In this document: piece after piece, positions 1 through 7,584 of the stretch | Position numbering within the stretch: the stretch's first letter is position 1 | How the letters are laid out: every line of letters starts with the position of its first letter | Assembly (NCBI GenBank): GCA_900765095.1 | Contig: CAAFRB010000066.1 | Coordinates: 1-52,512 of the forward strand | Direction: 5' to 3' | DNA from: Clostridia bacterium | GTDB lineage: Bacteria; Bacillota; Clostridia; TANB77; UBA1234 | Length of the DNA: 52,512 nucleotides | Notes under the pieces: model-generated | The model's input: the letters and a program-made list of their open reading frames with translations, nothing else | What the model was told of the DNA's origin: nothing | Database searches by the model: none | Translations under genes and position numbers: made by a program

Positions 1-148
1 GACCAAATTTCTTAATATTAATTTCAGCTTGTTTACTAGTAAGCCCCTTTTCATTTAGGTTATGCTTTTTTAAAAATTCATCTCTTTGTGTAGTACTGTC
101 TTCTCCATACATTTTTAATACATCAACATTTTCTTTTGAATCACTCAT
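1..148 (-). CDS. P-type cation-transporting ATPase, N-terminal end only
   Basis: The gene starts at 148 and runs off the left edge, so only 49 residues are visible. Residues about 31-49 (LNEKGLTSKQAEINIKKFG) match the N-terminal cation-ATPase domain of calcium-type P-type ATPases, in which a GLTs.eA...l..yG pattern precedes the first membrane helix. The start is supported by an AGAGGTG ribosome site just upstream. A promoter at 279-308 and a small membrane ORF that overlaps this start lie upstream. The catalytic DKTGT motif is outside the window, so ion specificity cannot be judged. The family call rests on a short segment. Confidence 0.6.
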   Translation of the reverse strand, partial: MSDSKENVDVLKMYGEDSTTQRDEFLKKHNLNEKGLTSKQAEINIKKFG

Positions 149-235
149 ATTTACACCTCTTTACAAAAAATATATAAGCTAAATATAATAAGTTTCCCAA
201 TATAATTAATAATATTCCTGTTTTATTTTTTTCAT
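141..235 (-). pseudogene. Frameshifted small single-pass membrane protein upstream of the P-type ATPase
   Basis: A GGAGG site at 243-247 precedes an ATG at 233-235. The literal frame gives only MKKIKQEYY and a stop. Adding one A to the run of seven A's after the ATG restores a 31-residue ORF that reads MKKNKTGILLIILGNLLYLA and then YIFFVKRCKYE. It has one hydrophobic helix and a basic tail, and it ends at 141, overlapping the ATPase start by 8 bp. The hydrophobic reading in the shifted frame, with a good ribosome site and translational overlap, suggests a real gene that is mutated, phase-variable or mis-sequenced. A regulatory role for the pump is only a guess. Confidence 0.45.
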
Positions 236-278
236 AATCAATCCTCCATTTTAACAAATTTCTATTTTTTTAATTCAT

Positions 279-308
279 ATAATACCACAAACTCATTTAT
301 CCTGTCAA
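279..308 (-). promoter_or_regulatory. Sigma-A promoter for the ATPase operon
   Basis: On the minus strand TTGACA (303-308) and TATTAT (279-284) are separated by 18 bp. They lie upstream of the GGAGG of the small membrane ORF and of the ATPase gene. Confidence 0.65.
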
Positions 309-361
309 AATTATCCATTGGATAAACTTTTAGCCTTATTTTATTGCTTCTGCCATTAATT

Positions 362-622
362 TTATTCCAGTTTATCCCAGTTTTTACTCTGCTCTTTAAA
401 ATATTTTTGATTATAATATGCAATAATTTCGTCATACATATCCATATATGCTGTAAAGTATTTAGCTATCTTATCTTTATGTTCAAATCGACTCTTTTGA
501 AACTCCTCTTTTAATTTTTGATATTGATAATTTAGTTGGCTATCTACAATTTCTAAATTACTTTTATCATCTTTAGTTATGATTGCTAAATCTTTTGCTA
601 TTGCATTAAATAGTATTTGCAA
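362..622 (-). CDS. Hypothetical protein, charged and helical, possibly a remnant
   Basis: This 86-residue ORF is rich in Lys, Glu, Gln, Tyr and Asp, without signal peptide or membrane segment, and probably forms a long helix. The only usable start is a TTG at 620-622, without a convincing ribosome site, and an in-frame TGA lies five codons before it. This fits a 5'-truncated gene as well as a complete one. No family is recognised. Confidence 0.3.
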   Translation of the reverse strand: MQILFNAIAKDLAIITKDDKSNLEIVDSQLNYQYQKLKEEFQKSRFEHKDKIAKYFTAYMDMYDEIIAYYNQKYFKEQSKNWDKLE

Positions 623-728
623 TACATCAAGCCATCAATCTTTACATTAGAAATATAGTAAAAGTGTTATTTGTTACGAATATTCAACATTTACTTGTGT
701 TATAAATATTTTATCAAGTTTTCGTAAT

Positions 729-848
729 TTATATCCATATGTCTATATACTTTTTACTTAATGCATTATCTATAAGAGATTTCAAGTAATTGCTTTCGTT
801 CAATTCACTTCTTTTAATGCATGATATCTCTTCCATATACAAATCCAT
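729..848 (-). CDS. Small ORF, 39 residues, possibly a gene remnant
   Basis: An ATG at 846-848 opens 39 codons (MDLYMEEISCIKRSELNESN onward), ending in TAA at 729-731. A purine-rich stretch (GAAGGAAGTG) lies about 10-20 bp upstream. It sits in an otherwise empty gap between two other ORFs. It is too short to identify and may be chance or a decayed gene. Confidence 0.2.
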   Translation of the reverse strand: MDLYMEEISCIKRSELNESNYLKSLIDNALSKKYIDIWI

Positions 849-909
849 TTCTTCATATCACTTCCTTCTCATAATCACCTGAAGTGCTTATTTTATATAG
901 TTTTTTTAA

Positions 910-1326
910 TTAAAGTCTTTTTTTATTTCTTCCAAAAAAAATCCGTGATAGATAATCCAAATCCCCATGAGCGAAATCATCATAATATTTTCTCATAAAT
1001 TTTAATAAATCATCATCGGAAATAGAATCGTTTGTTTCATTCTTATAGTAATAGAACAATTCAATAATCTCATTTATTGTTTCTACAAAATTATCGTTTG
1101 ATATATAAGGAGAATCAAAGAACTCTCTAATCACTTTAGTTATAATCCCCCCTTCCAATTCAATTCTTTTGTTATTATTTAACGCCAACGCCCTTCTTTC
1201 TATCATTGAATTTATATCTTTAGAAGATAGTGATAAACCATATTTATCAAGTAATTTATTACATTCTACCAATTTGCTTTTTTCAGAGCTTAAATTCAAA
1301 TTTGATAATTCGAACATTTCGCTCAT
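910..1326 (-). CDS. DUF6323-like protein
   Basis: This is a 138-residue soluble protein. The segment RIELEGGIITKVIREFFDSP followed by YIS, and the later DDDLLKFM...Y....HGDLDYLSR pattern, resemble the DUF6323 family found in Clostridia, whose function is unknown. The start is placed at the ATG at 1324-1326 because AGAGGTGA lies 7-8 bp before it. A GTG further up overlaps that ribosome site. It is transcribed divergently from the DUF2207 gene. The family call is from memory of the motif. Confidence 0.55.
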   Translation of the reverse strand: MSEMFELSNLNLSSEKSKLVECNKLLDKYGLSLSSKDINSMIERRALALNNNKRIELEGGIITKVIREFFDSPYISNDNFVETINEIIELFYYYKNETNDSISDDDLLKFMRKYYDDFAHGDLDYLSRIFFGRNKKRL

Positions 1327-1440
1327 TCTCATCACCTCTTATTTTATATAACATATAGTTTGAATAATGTGTAGACTTGAAATTTCTAAAATTTTGTGAT
1401 AATAGAGATTTAAAATGAAGAGGGACATAAAGGAAATTCA

Positions 1441-1469
1441 TTTACAAAGAAATGTATATAATATATAAT
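1441..1469 (+). promoter_or_regulatory. Sigma-A promoter for the DUF2207 gene
   Basis: TTTACA (1441-1446) and TATAAT (1464-1469) are separated by 17 bp. They lie just upstream of the GGAGG and the ATG at 1502. Confidence 0.7.
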
Positions 1470-1501
1470 TAATAAAAAAATGTACGAAATATGGAGGTTT
1501 C

Positions 1502-3679
1502 ATGAAATATTTAAAATTTTTCTTTAGCAAACTAATAAAATTCATAAGAGGAATCCTTCCACTTCTTCCATCGATTCTTTTTTGGACACTAGTCATCTTT
1601 ATAAATTTTTTTGAGGAGTTTGACTTTTCTTATTTAAATCCAAATGACTATTGTAATTTAACAGATGTTAATTATACTGCTGTATTACATGATGATCCAG
1701 ATGGAAAAGCAAACGTTGAAATAACAGAATATATTACTTTTGATGTTCATGCAGCATCAAGATTTAATACCTACAAAGAACTATGGAGAGAACTTCCTGA
1801 AGATTATGTTGATGGAGTAAAAGTAACTTATGATGTTAAATCTGTTACACAAATTCTTAGTAACGGTGATGAAATTCCATATACGGAAACTCCTAAAATG
1901 TATTGGGAAGACTATGATTACACTCGAGAGACCACATATTATTGGCATCACAGTAAAGGAAGTGGAACATATCCAGATAATGATGAATCATTATTAATAT
2001 ATATTCCGTGGACATACAGGGAAAAGATGACTTTTAAAATAGTATACTCAATGAATAATGCAGCTTTAAAATATCGTGATTGTTCTGAACTGTACTTGAG
2101 TATGTATTCTGGTAATGCTATCACTAAGCTAAAATCTTATAAGGCTCAAATTCTTATTCCTAATGAAATAATGCCATCTACCTACTATGCATATACTTTT
2201 GGAACTGCCAAAGGTAAAATTCCATATACAGAATCTGATTCTATAAATTCGGGATATCATACTTTTACACTCGAATTGGATGAACACGATTTAAAATTTA
2301 ATTATCACAATCGCTATATTGAATTTTGCTTACTTTCGTATGGAGAAGATAAACATATTTTTACTCAGTATGCACCACAAAACATATACTCTAACGACGA
2401 TGCGTTGAATGAATGTATTGCAGAAAACGAATACTATGAAAAACAAAATATAAAATCCAATATATGCAAAACTCTATTATTGATGACTTCTATTGCTGTT
2501 TCTATTGTTATAATAAAAGGTACAGAAAATACATATAAGAAAATAAAAAGAAAATATAACTTTTATGAACCAGAGGTTAACTACGAATATTTTAGAGAAA
2601 TACCAAGTGACTTAGACCCTATATTCGCTTCTGAGTTAGTCTTTATGAAAGATCCTTTTAATGAAAATAGAGAAAAACAGGAAGAATATGCTGCAGTTTT
2701 ACTTAATTTGGTCAGAAAACAATATGTAAGACTAAAAAAGATTAATACTTCTAAGGACTGGAGTGATAAAAATACAATTATTTGCTTGGAACCTGTACAA
2801 ACAATTCAAATTTCACCGGGAAGCACAGAAATTGCAGAGCTTACAGAATTTGCAAAGATTGCAGAAGTTTCGGCTGAGCCAGTATATAAGGTAACCAATC
2901 AAAATACAGGAGATACTTTGGAAGAGCTTTCAACTTCTGAAAGACTATATTATGAGTTATTGGAAAGACATGTAGGAAATAGTAAAGAAATTACTCTTAG
3001 TGATTTTCAAATGCGTATAAATAATGACTATGTGTATACAAAAAATTTTGTTAAGGACATTGAGAAGAAACCAATATTAGAAAATGGCATTATAGGAGGA
3101 TATTTTCAGGACATAAATTATGATGCTCCTAAAAAAGAACTTAATAAAATTGCAAGAACAAATTTGGTTTGGGGATTAATCTTATTATTTCTTGTAAATG
3201 GAATTTCTTATTATACACCTATGGCATTAGGCTTTGGAGCATATACAATTTTGGGTGTTGCATGTTTGTGGAAATATATTTATCTGTCTGAAAAAGCAAG
3301 TAATGCAGTGTTATTTACACAATACGGTGCTAATGAACAAGCCAAATGGTTTGGATTATATAATTTCTTAAATAGTAATACTCTGATAAATGAAAAAGAA
3401 GTACACGAACTACCATTGTGGGAAAAATATTTAATATATGCAACAGCCTTTGGTATTTCTGAAAAAGTCATTAAAGCAATAAAAATTCATGCTGTTGAAT
3501 TAGATATGGACAGAAGTTTAGTATTAAATAGAAATTCTTATATTCATTCTCATGGCTTTCATAGAACATCTAGATCATTCGGAAGTTCAATTCACACGTC
3601 ATCAAGAGGTGGAGGATTTGGAGGTCATGGCTATGGTGGTGGCGGCCGTGGAGGCGGCGGTGGTGGCGGTGGCCACTAA
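1502..3679 (+). CDS. DUF2207 domain membrane protein with a Gly-rich C-terminal tail
   Basis: This 725-residue protein has the organisation of DUF2207 proteins. It has an N-terminal membrane helix (about 13-37), a beta-rich extracytoplasmic domain (about 50-310, from YTAVLHDDPDGKANVEITEY onward), a second helix (about 323-340), a cytoplasmic domain, and a pair of helices near 555-605. The last 45 residues form a His/Ser/Gly tail ending in GGGGRGGGGGGGGH. Such tails are common in this family, often after a membrane pair. The start has GGAGG 5 bp upstream. It is monocistronic, with a promoter before it and a terminator after it. Function is unknown; an envelope role is likely. Confidence 0.85.
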   Translation: MKYLKFFFSKLIKFIRGILPLLPSILFWTLVIFINFFEEFDFSYLNPNDYCNLTDVNYTAVLHDDPDGKANVEITEYITFDVHAASRFNTYKELWRELPEDYVDGVKVTYDVKSVTQILSNGDEIPYTETPKMYWEDYDYTRETTYYWHHSKGSGTYPDNDESLLIYIPWTYREKMTFKIVYSMNNAALKYRDCSELYLSMYSGNAITKLKSYKAQILIPNEIMPSTYYAYTFGTAKGKIPYTESDSINSGYHTFTLELDEHDLKFNYHNRYIEFCLLSYGEDKHIFTQYAPQNIYSNDDALNECIAENEYYEKQNIKSNICKTLLLMTSIAVSIVIIKGTENTYKKIKRKYNFYEPEVNYEYFREIPSDLDPIFASELVFMKDPFNENREKQEEYAAVLLNLVRKQYVRLKKINTSKDWSDKNTIICLEPVQTIQISPGSTEIAELTEFAKIAEVSAEPVYKVTNQNTGDTLEELSTSERLYYELLERHVGNSKEITLSDFQMRINNDYVYTKNFVKDIEKKPILENGIIGGYFQDINYDAPKKELNKIARTNLVWGLILLFLVNGISYYTPMALGFGAYTILGVACLWKYIYLSEKASNAVLFTQYGANEQAKWFGLYNFLNSNTLINEKEVHELPLWEKYLIYATAFGISEKVIKAIKIHAVELDMDRSLVLNRNSYIHSHGFHRTSRSFGSSIHTSSRGGGFGGHGYGGGGRGGGGGGGGH

Positions 3680-3725
3680 TAAAAACTTCTGACACAAGAA
3701 ATATGAAAATTTTCGATATAGATTA

Positions 3726-3767
3726 AAACCCCAATTGTTAAACAAACATGTTTAATAATTGGGGTTT
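3726..3767. terminator. Bidirectional rho-independent terminator between convergent genes
   Basis: An 18-bp near-perfect stem (AAACCCCAATTGTTAAAC and its partner) has a short loop and T-rich stretches on both sides. It serves the DUF2207 gene (+) and the homospermidine operon (-). A copy of the TATACAATAGG element starts 3 bp after it. Confidence 0.85.
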
Positions 3768-3769
3768 CT

Positions 3770-3812
3770 TATACAATAGGGAAGTAACAAATTTGCAACT
3801 TTTTATGTATTA
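3770..3812. repeat. Truncated copy of the terminator-linked inverted-repeat element
   Basis: TATACAATAGGGAAGTAACA continues for 43 bp in close agreement with the reverse complement of the complete copy at 23463-23525. The match stops where the homospermidine synthase gene begins, and the stop codon of that gene (3810-3812) lies at the junction. The second inverted end is missing. Confidence 0.75.
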
Positions 3813-5261
3813 AGAATCTTTAGTTATTATATCTTTTAGTTGTAGATTACTTAAGTTTATGTTTAATTCTCTTTCTATTTTCTTCCTGCTGAACATTTTG
3901 TAAATTGTTTTCGAAATATATTTTTCTGCAAATTTAATAATCTCATTGTATTCTTTTATATCATCGGGAAAATATATTCCACCTTTATCTTTATTCTTTA
4001 TCATCCAGCAAGTCGCTGCCAATGCAGACATAGCAACTGGAGTAATAGTCGGGGTTTGCCAATAAGATGTTTTTTTGTTTTTATATAGAAAGTTACTCTT
4101 TATTCTATTCCCAACCCAAACTGGATTAAATTTATTTCCTAGTAATAGCACTCCAACATATTCTGTTCCATAGCTTATTTGTTCCTTGTATATTATTTGT
4201 GTTGCCTGTGGATATTTAAAACCTCGTATAATTTGATTTTCCGTATTTGTATTTCTTAAATCATGACTAACTCTAGCAAATTTTAAAAAATCCACAGCAA
4301 AGGTGCAAGGCAAATATAAGAAAATAACTGTAGGCCTATATATGATTTCGGTTTCATTTTTCACTTCTAAAGCTTTGGCAATTGTAATCGTTTCTTCATG
4401 TGGCACTAAAAACCCCATAAACTTACCCTTTGGATAATATGTCTTCCCCGTCTTGTCGAGTGCAATATCTTTAAATTCTAAAAAGCCATTTTTTAAGTCG
4501 ATTTTCTTACATTCTTGTTCATATTCTATGTGTTCACTCGTTCCGATATTAGCCGTAGCTTCACTTAACATCTCAAAGAAAAAAGAGTCGGCTGACCAAG
4601 TGCTATATAATTTATTTTTATTAAATTCATCTTTTACTTTCTGATTGTCAATGTCATTAACGTGAATTTCTTTTAATCCAAGCAATCTTGCAATCTCATT
4701 AAACTTATATTCTTTTAACAAAGCATTCAATGTCTTATCTTTTTTGAATTGTGTTTTCACAATATATTCAAGTCCTGATTTAACGAAATGCGATACCAAA
4801 CCTGGATTATTACCATGTTGCAATACTATTGGGTGTTTATTTACATTATTTTTCTGCCTTAAACATTCTCTCAATTCATTCTTCTTCAAATTTTCTTCAA
4901 AAATATTATACCAATTATCACCCCAGTCCGTTTCGCCTGTGTTTAAATACATTACATTTTTAAATGCACACCATTCCACAAAGTCCCTTGTACCAACTCC
5001 ATCAGCAAAATCTATTAGCAAATCTCCTTCATCTAAATATTTGGAAAATATTTGTTTAAAATTCTTTCTATTTATGTCCGCCACTATAAAATTCCCTAAA
5101 TTGCCACCTAGCTCTATGAAAAAAGAATATTCAAGTTTCTCTTTAGATATTATAAAATATTTTTCTTTATCAAACTTAATTTCTTTAGTCACTTTTTCAA
5201 AAAAACTTTTACCAACTGCACCAAATCCTAATTGTACTATGCGTTTATTAAATTCTATCAT
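3810..5261 (-). CDS. hss: Homospermidine synthase
   Basis: This 483-residue protein is about the usual length for bacterial homospermidine synthase, a saccharopine-dehydrogenase-fold NAD enzyme. It makes homospermidine from putrescine, or from putrescine plus spermidine. Visible motifs are an N-terminal Rossmann glycine motif (VQLGFGAVGKSF, 10-21), HGNNPGLVSHFVKSGLEY near 150-167, and VPHEE near 290 in the substrate domain. It is the last gene of a three-gene operon: its ATG lies 1 bp after the stop of the upstream gene, with a purine-rich ribosome site inside that gene. The neighbouring ATP-grasp gene suggests its product is conjugated further, which is inference. Confidence 0.85.
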   Translation of the reverse strand: MIEFNKRIVQLGFGAVGKSFFEKVTKEIKFDKEKYFIISKEKLEYSFFIELGGNLGNFIVADINRKNFKQIFSKYLDEGDLLIDFADGVGTRDFVEWCAFKNVMYLNTGETDWGDNWYNIFEENLKKNELRECLRQKNNVNKHPIVLQHGNNPGLVSHFVKSGLEYIVKTQFKKDKTLNALLKEYKFNEIARLLGLKEIHVNDIDNQKVKDEFNKNKLYSTWSADSFFFEMLSEATANIGTSEHIEYEQECKKIDLKNGFLEFKDIALDKTGKTYYPKGKFMGFLVPHEETITIAKALEVKNETEIIYRPTVIFLYLPCTFAVDFLKFARVSHDLRNTNTENQIIRGFKYPQATQIIYKEQISYGTEYVGVLLLGNKFNPVWVGNRIKSNFLYKNKKTSYWQTPTITPVAMSALAATCWMIKNKDKGGIYFPDDIKEYNEIIKFAEKYISKTIYKMFSRKKIERELNINLSNLQLKDIITKDS

Positions 5262-5262
5262 T

Positions 5263-5925
5263 CTACAATTCTTCCTTCTCTAATCGTTCTCTTAATGTTT
5301 TCTTTAACGTTATTTTCTCTGCTTTCCTATAACCATCTGTTAGATAAATTTCAATTCCATCATTTTGAAAATCGAAAAATATTTTTCTTAAATCTCGTTG
5401 AACATTGTTTCCAACGATAATTATCTTATATATTCCGTTATCTTTAAAGTATTTAGAGGTTGGAATATCTTGTTTGTACAAATCCCAACTGTTATCAAAC
5501 ATAGACTCACTTACTCTATATCTGTTAGTTCGGGAACTATCTAATAGAAACGCTGGATTTGCATCATTTGATAGCAATATATTTTTCAACTTCATACTAC
5601 CATTTATAAGACTACTCTCAACCAAATAAGAGTCTGTTGTTGCTTGAGAGCCAACTTGCTCATCGGTTCCATTAAACAATGGTATTGGTCTATATCCCAT
5701 ATTTGCTAAGCTTATACCTAGCTCTATACTTTCACTTCCAAGTAAATCAATAAAAATAGCAGTGTCTTTTTCATATTGGTCTAAGAATAATATTTTTCTC
5801 TCTATAAAGTTAAATGCTGGTTTTCTATTATATGTATCTATTGCTACAAATGCAACAGGTCTAACCCATTGAGTCCATTTTGTATTATCTGGTGCATAAA
5901 TTTTATATATATCTTTTCCGTTCAT
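5263..5925 (-). CDS. Unknown protein in the homospermidine operon
   Basis: This is a 220-residue protein with no signal peptide or membrane helix and no family I recognise. The middle (TAIFIDLLGSESIELGISLA) and the end (KIIIVGNNVQRDLRKIFFDF) each read as a beta-strand, glycine loop and helix, as in a small Rossmann-like or phosphotransfer fold. It lies between the ATP-grasp gene (10 bp gap) and hss (1 bp gap), so it is almost certainly co-translated with both and belongs to the same pathway. An AGAGG site supports the start. It could be an accessory subunit or a third enzyme step. Confidence 0.6.
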   Translation of the reverse strand: MNGKDIYKIYAPDNTKWTQWVRPVAFVAIDTYNRKPAFNFIERKILFLDQYEKDTAIFIDLLGSESIELGISLANMGYRPIPLFNGTDEQVGSQATTDSYLVESSLINGSMKLKNILLSNDANPAFLLDSSRTNRYRVSESMFDNSWDLYKQDIPTSKYFKDNGIYKIIIVGNNVQRDLRKIFFDFQNDGIEIYLTDGYRKAEKITLKKTLRERLEKEEL

Positions 5926-5935
5926 ATTTTAACCT

Positions 5936-7141
5936 CTATTTTTCAATTAATACTGGAATATCCGCCGCATAAGAGTCTATTCTCGGATACTCACTAATTC
6001 TCGCATAATATCCTGCATGCTCTCCTTCAATGGTATATGAGCCCAAACAAACATGATACGTTTTTCCGTCATCCCCTTTTAGTGGAAGACTATCGAATCG
6101 CTTTTGCGCCAAATATTGTTTTGGATGTCTTTTTACATCGTTAATAATTTTTATGTATTCATCACCTTTGCAGGCTTCTTTTATTGTAATTCTCTCTCCT
6201 ACTCTACCATACACAGGTTTATATATAAAACCTTGTTTTTGCCCAACTTCATTCACCTCAATAGTTTCTGGTAATAAGGACTTCCATGTTTCCATAGAAA
6301 TATTTGCCTTTTCTAAATCACTCCAAACAAACGGAAATCTTTTGCTTTGTGCGTATATAGCAATAGGATGATTACATGAACAAGTCATGCAGTTAAAGTA
6401 TCCATCCCATCTACGAGGCTTCATTTGTATAAGCCATTCTAGAGGAGTAAATCTAAAAATCAAATCTAACTTTTCTTTATTATTATCTAAAATACAATAT
6501 GCTTGTCCTTCTCTAAAATTAACATGATCAGCTGCTCCATAAATAATATTATATCCTTCTTTTTTTAATCTGTCGCCCATATATTGCATTACTTGCCTGT
6601 CATCACTAAAACAAGTACAATGTACCATCATGATAGTTCCTTTTTTATTTAATTTAGTATTTATTGCTTCCACCATTCTTTCTCCAAATGAGATAAATTC
6701 TAATTCGGAATTATTAATAGTTTTACGAGCTAATTCTGGCAATAAAGAACTTTCAGCAAATCCTCCTGGCACATCACTATTGACCTCAGTAACTACCCAT
6801 CTTTTATTTATATCAGGATGAAAGTCATATCTCATTAATCTAATATTTTTCTTATCATCATAGTTTTGCATCTTAGGTATTTGTTCTAATATCTTTTTAG
6901 GTAATGCTAGTTTTTTGGCAATTCTAATATTTTGATTTAAATATTTTTCTGCTATTCTAGTTTCATTGTCTAATTTTTTTGTTAATCTTATTACTTCTTC
7001 ATTTTCTTCTTTAGTTAATATTAGAGCATATTTAGATAGTGTATTACTATCGCAAAACTGAGGATCCCATTTATAGCAGTCAAACATTGCTTGTATTCGA
7101 TAATCATAGTATTTACTTTCAGGAATTCTAACTAGCTTCAT
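5936..7141 (-). CDS. Glutathionylspermidine synthase-like ATP-grasp ligase
   Basis: This 401-residue protein resembles the C-terminal synthetase half of glutathionylspermidine synthase (GSP_synth ATP-grasp family). Those enzymes join a peptide carboxylate to a polyamine amine using ATP. Key parts are RYDFHPD..KRW.VTEVNSDVPGGF near 105-130, the basic GFIYKPVYGRVGERI segment near 300, and AQKRFDSLPL near 345. The amidase half of the E. coli enzyme is absent. The start at 7141 has GAGAG 6-7 bp before it; the longer upstream reading lacks a good site. It is first in an operon with hss, so a homospermidine conjugate is the obvious guess. The true acyl substrate is unknown. Confidence 0.75.
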   Translation of the reverse strand: MKLVRIPESKYYDYRIQAMFDCYKWDPQFCDSNTLSKYALILTKEENEEVIRLTKKLDNETRIAEKYLNQNIRIAKKLALPKKILEQIPKMQNYDDKKNIRLMRYDFHPDINKRWVVTEVNSDVPGGFAESSLLPELARKTINNSELEFISFGERMVEAINTKLNKKGTIMMVHCTCFSDDRQVMQYMGDRLKKEGYNIIYGAADHVNFREGQAYCILDNNKEKLDLIFRFTPLEWLIQMKPRRWDGYFNCMTCSCNHPIAIYAQSKRFPFVWSDLEKANISMETWKSLLPETIEVNEVGQKQGFIYKPVYGRVGERITIKEACKGDEYIKIINDVKRHPKQYLAQKRFDSLPLKGDDGKTYHVCLGSYTIEGEHAGYYARISEYPRIDSYAADIPVLIEK

Positions 7142-7204
7142 AAGCACTCTCTTTTCTATACGTAATACATTATATAACATAAATCTACTTGCTTTTTATA
7201 CCTT

Positions 7205-7245
7205 AAAACTCTCGAGTGGCTAAAGACCGTCAATCCGAGAGTTTT
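7205..7245. terminator. Hairpin terminator downstream of the TSCPD gene
   Basis: AAAACTCTCG (7205-7214) pairs perfectly with CGAGAGTTTT (7236-7245). The T-rich tail is better on the plus side. On the minus strand it would end the DUF2974-TSCPD unit. A TATACAATAGG end follows at 7253. Confidence 0.6.
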
Positions 7246-7252
7246 AACTTTT

Positions 7253-7267
7253 TATACAATAGGAAAT
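7253..7267. repeat. Single end of the terminator-linked repeat element
   Basis: TATACAATAGGAAAT matches 14 of 15 bases of the element end. The rest of the element is not recognisable. It lies 8 bp after a terminator hairpin, like the other copies. Confidence 0.5.
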
Positions 7268-7298
7268 TTCTATACTTATATAGTACCAAAGTAAAAAA

Positions 7299-7571
7299 TT
7301 AGATTTTTATTGTTTCTTCCTTTTTATTTTTCTTATATTCTTCTAGAGCTTTTGCAACTTGATCTGGACAAGATGTTCCTTTATTTCTGCAAGGAATTCC
7401 TTTTAATAGTTCAATTATTTCATCTATGGTTCTGTTCTCTATTAGTTTTGATACGCCAACTGTATTGCCAGGACATCCTCCAACAATACTTAATTTTTTT
7501 ACTACGTTTCCTTCTATCTCGAAAATCATTTCGCTTGAGCATACGCCACTTGGTTTATATTTGTATTCCAT
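7299..7571 (-). CDS. TSCPD domain protein (TIGR03905 type)
   Basis: This 90-residue protein carries GVCSSEMIFEIEGNVVKKLS, GGCPGN and GTSCPDQVAKAL, the conserved cysteines and TSCPD motif of the TIGR03905 family common in Clostridia. The TSCPD domain also occurs at the end of some ribonucleotide reductases, but the free-standing protein has no established role. The start at 7571 has AAGGAGG 7 bp before it. It follows the DUF2974 gene by 13 bp and is probably co-transcribed. Confidence 0.85.
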   Translation of the reverse strand: MEYKYKPSGVCSSEMIFEIEGNVVKKLSIVGGCPGNTVGVSKLIENRTIDEIIELLKGIPCRNKGTSCPDQVAKALEEYKKNKKEETIKI

Positions 7572-7584
7572 TATTATTTCCTCC

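Noticed and set aside
3600..3679. GGN-rich stretch at the end of the DUF2207 gene as a possible repeat or G-quadruplex element
   Set aside because: It encodes the Gly-rich tail common in this protein family and needs no separate explanation.
4744..5283. Plus-strand ORF of 179 codons opposite hss
   Set aside because: It is antisense to well-identified homospermidine synthase motifs and lacks a ribosome site.
7142..7180. N-terminal extension of the ATP-grasp protein from an upstream ATG
   Set aside because: No ribosome site precedes it, while GAGAG fits the ATG at 7141.
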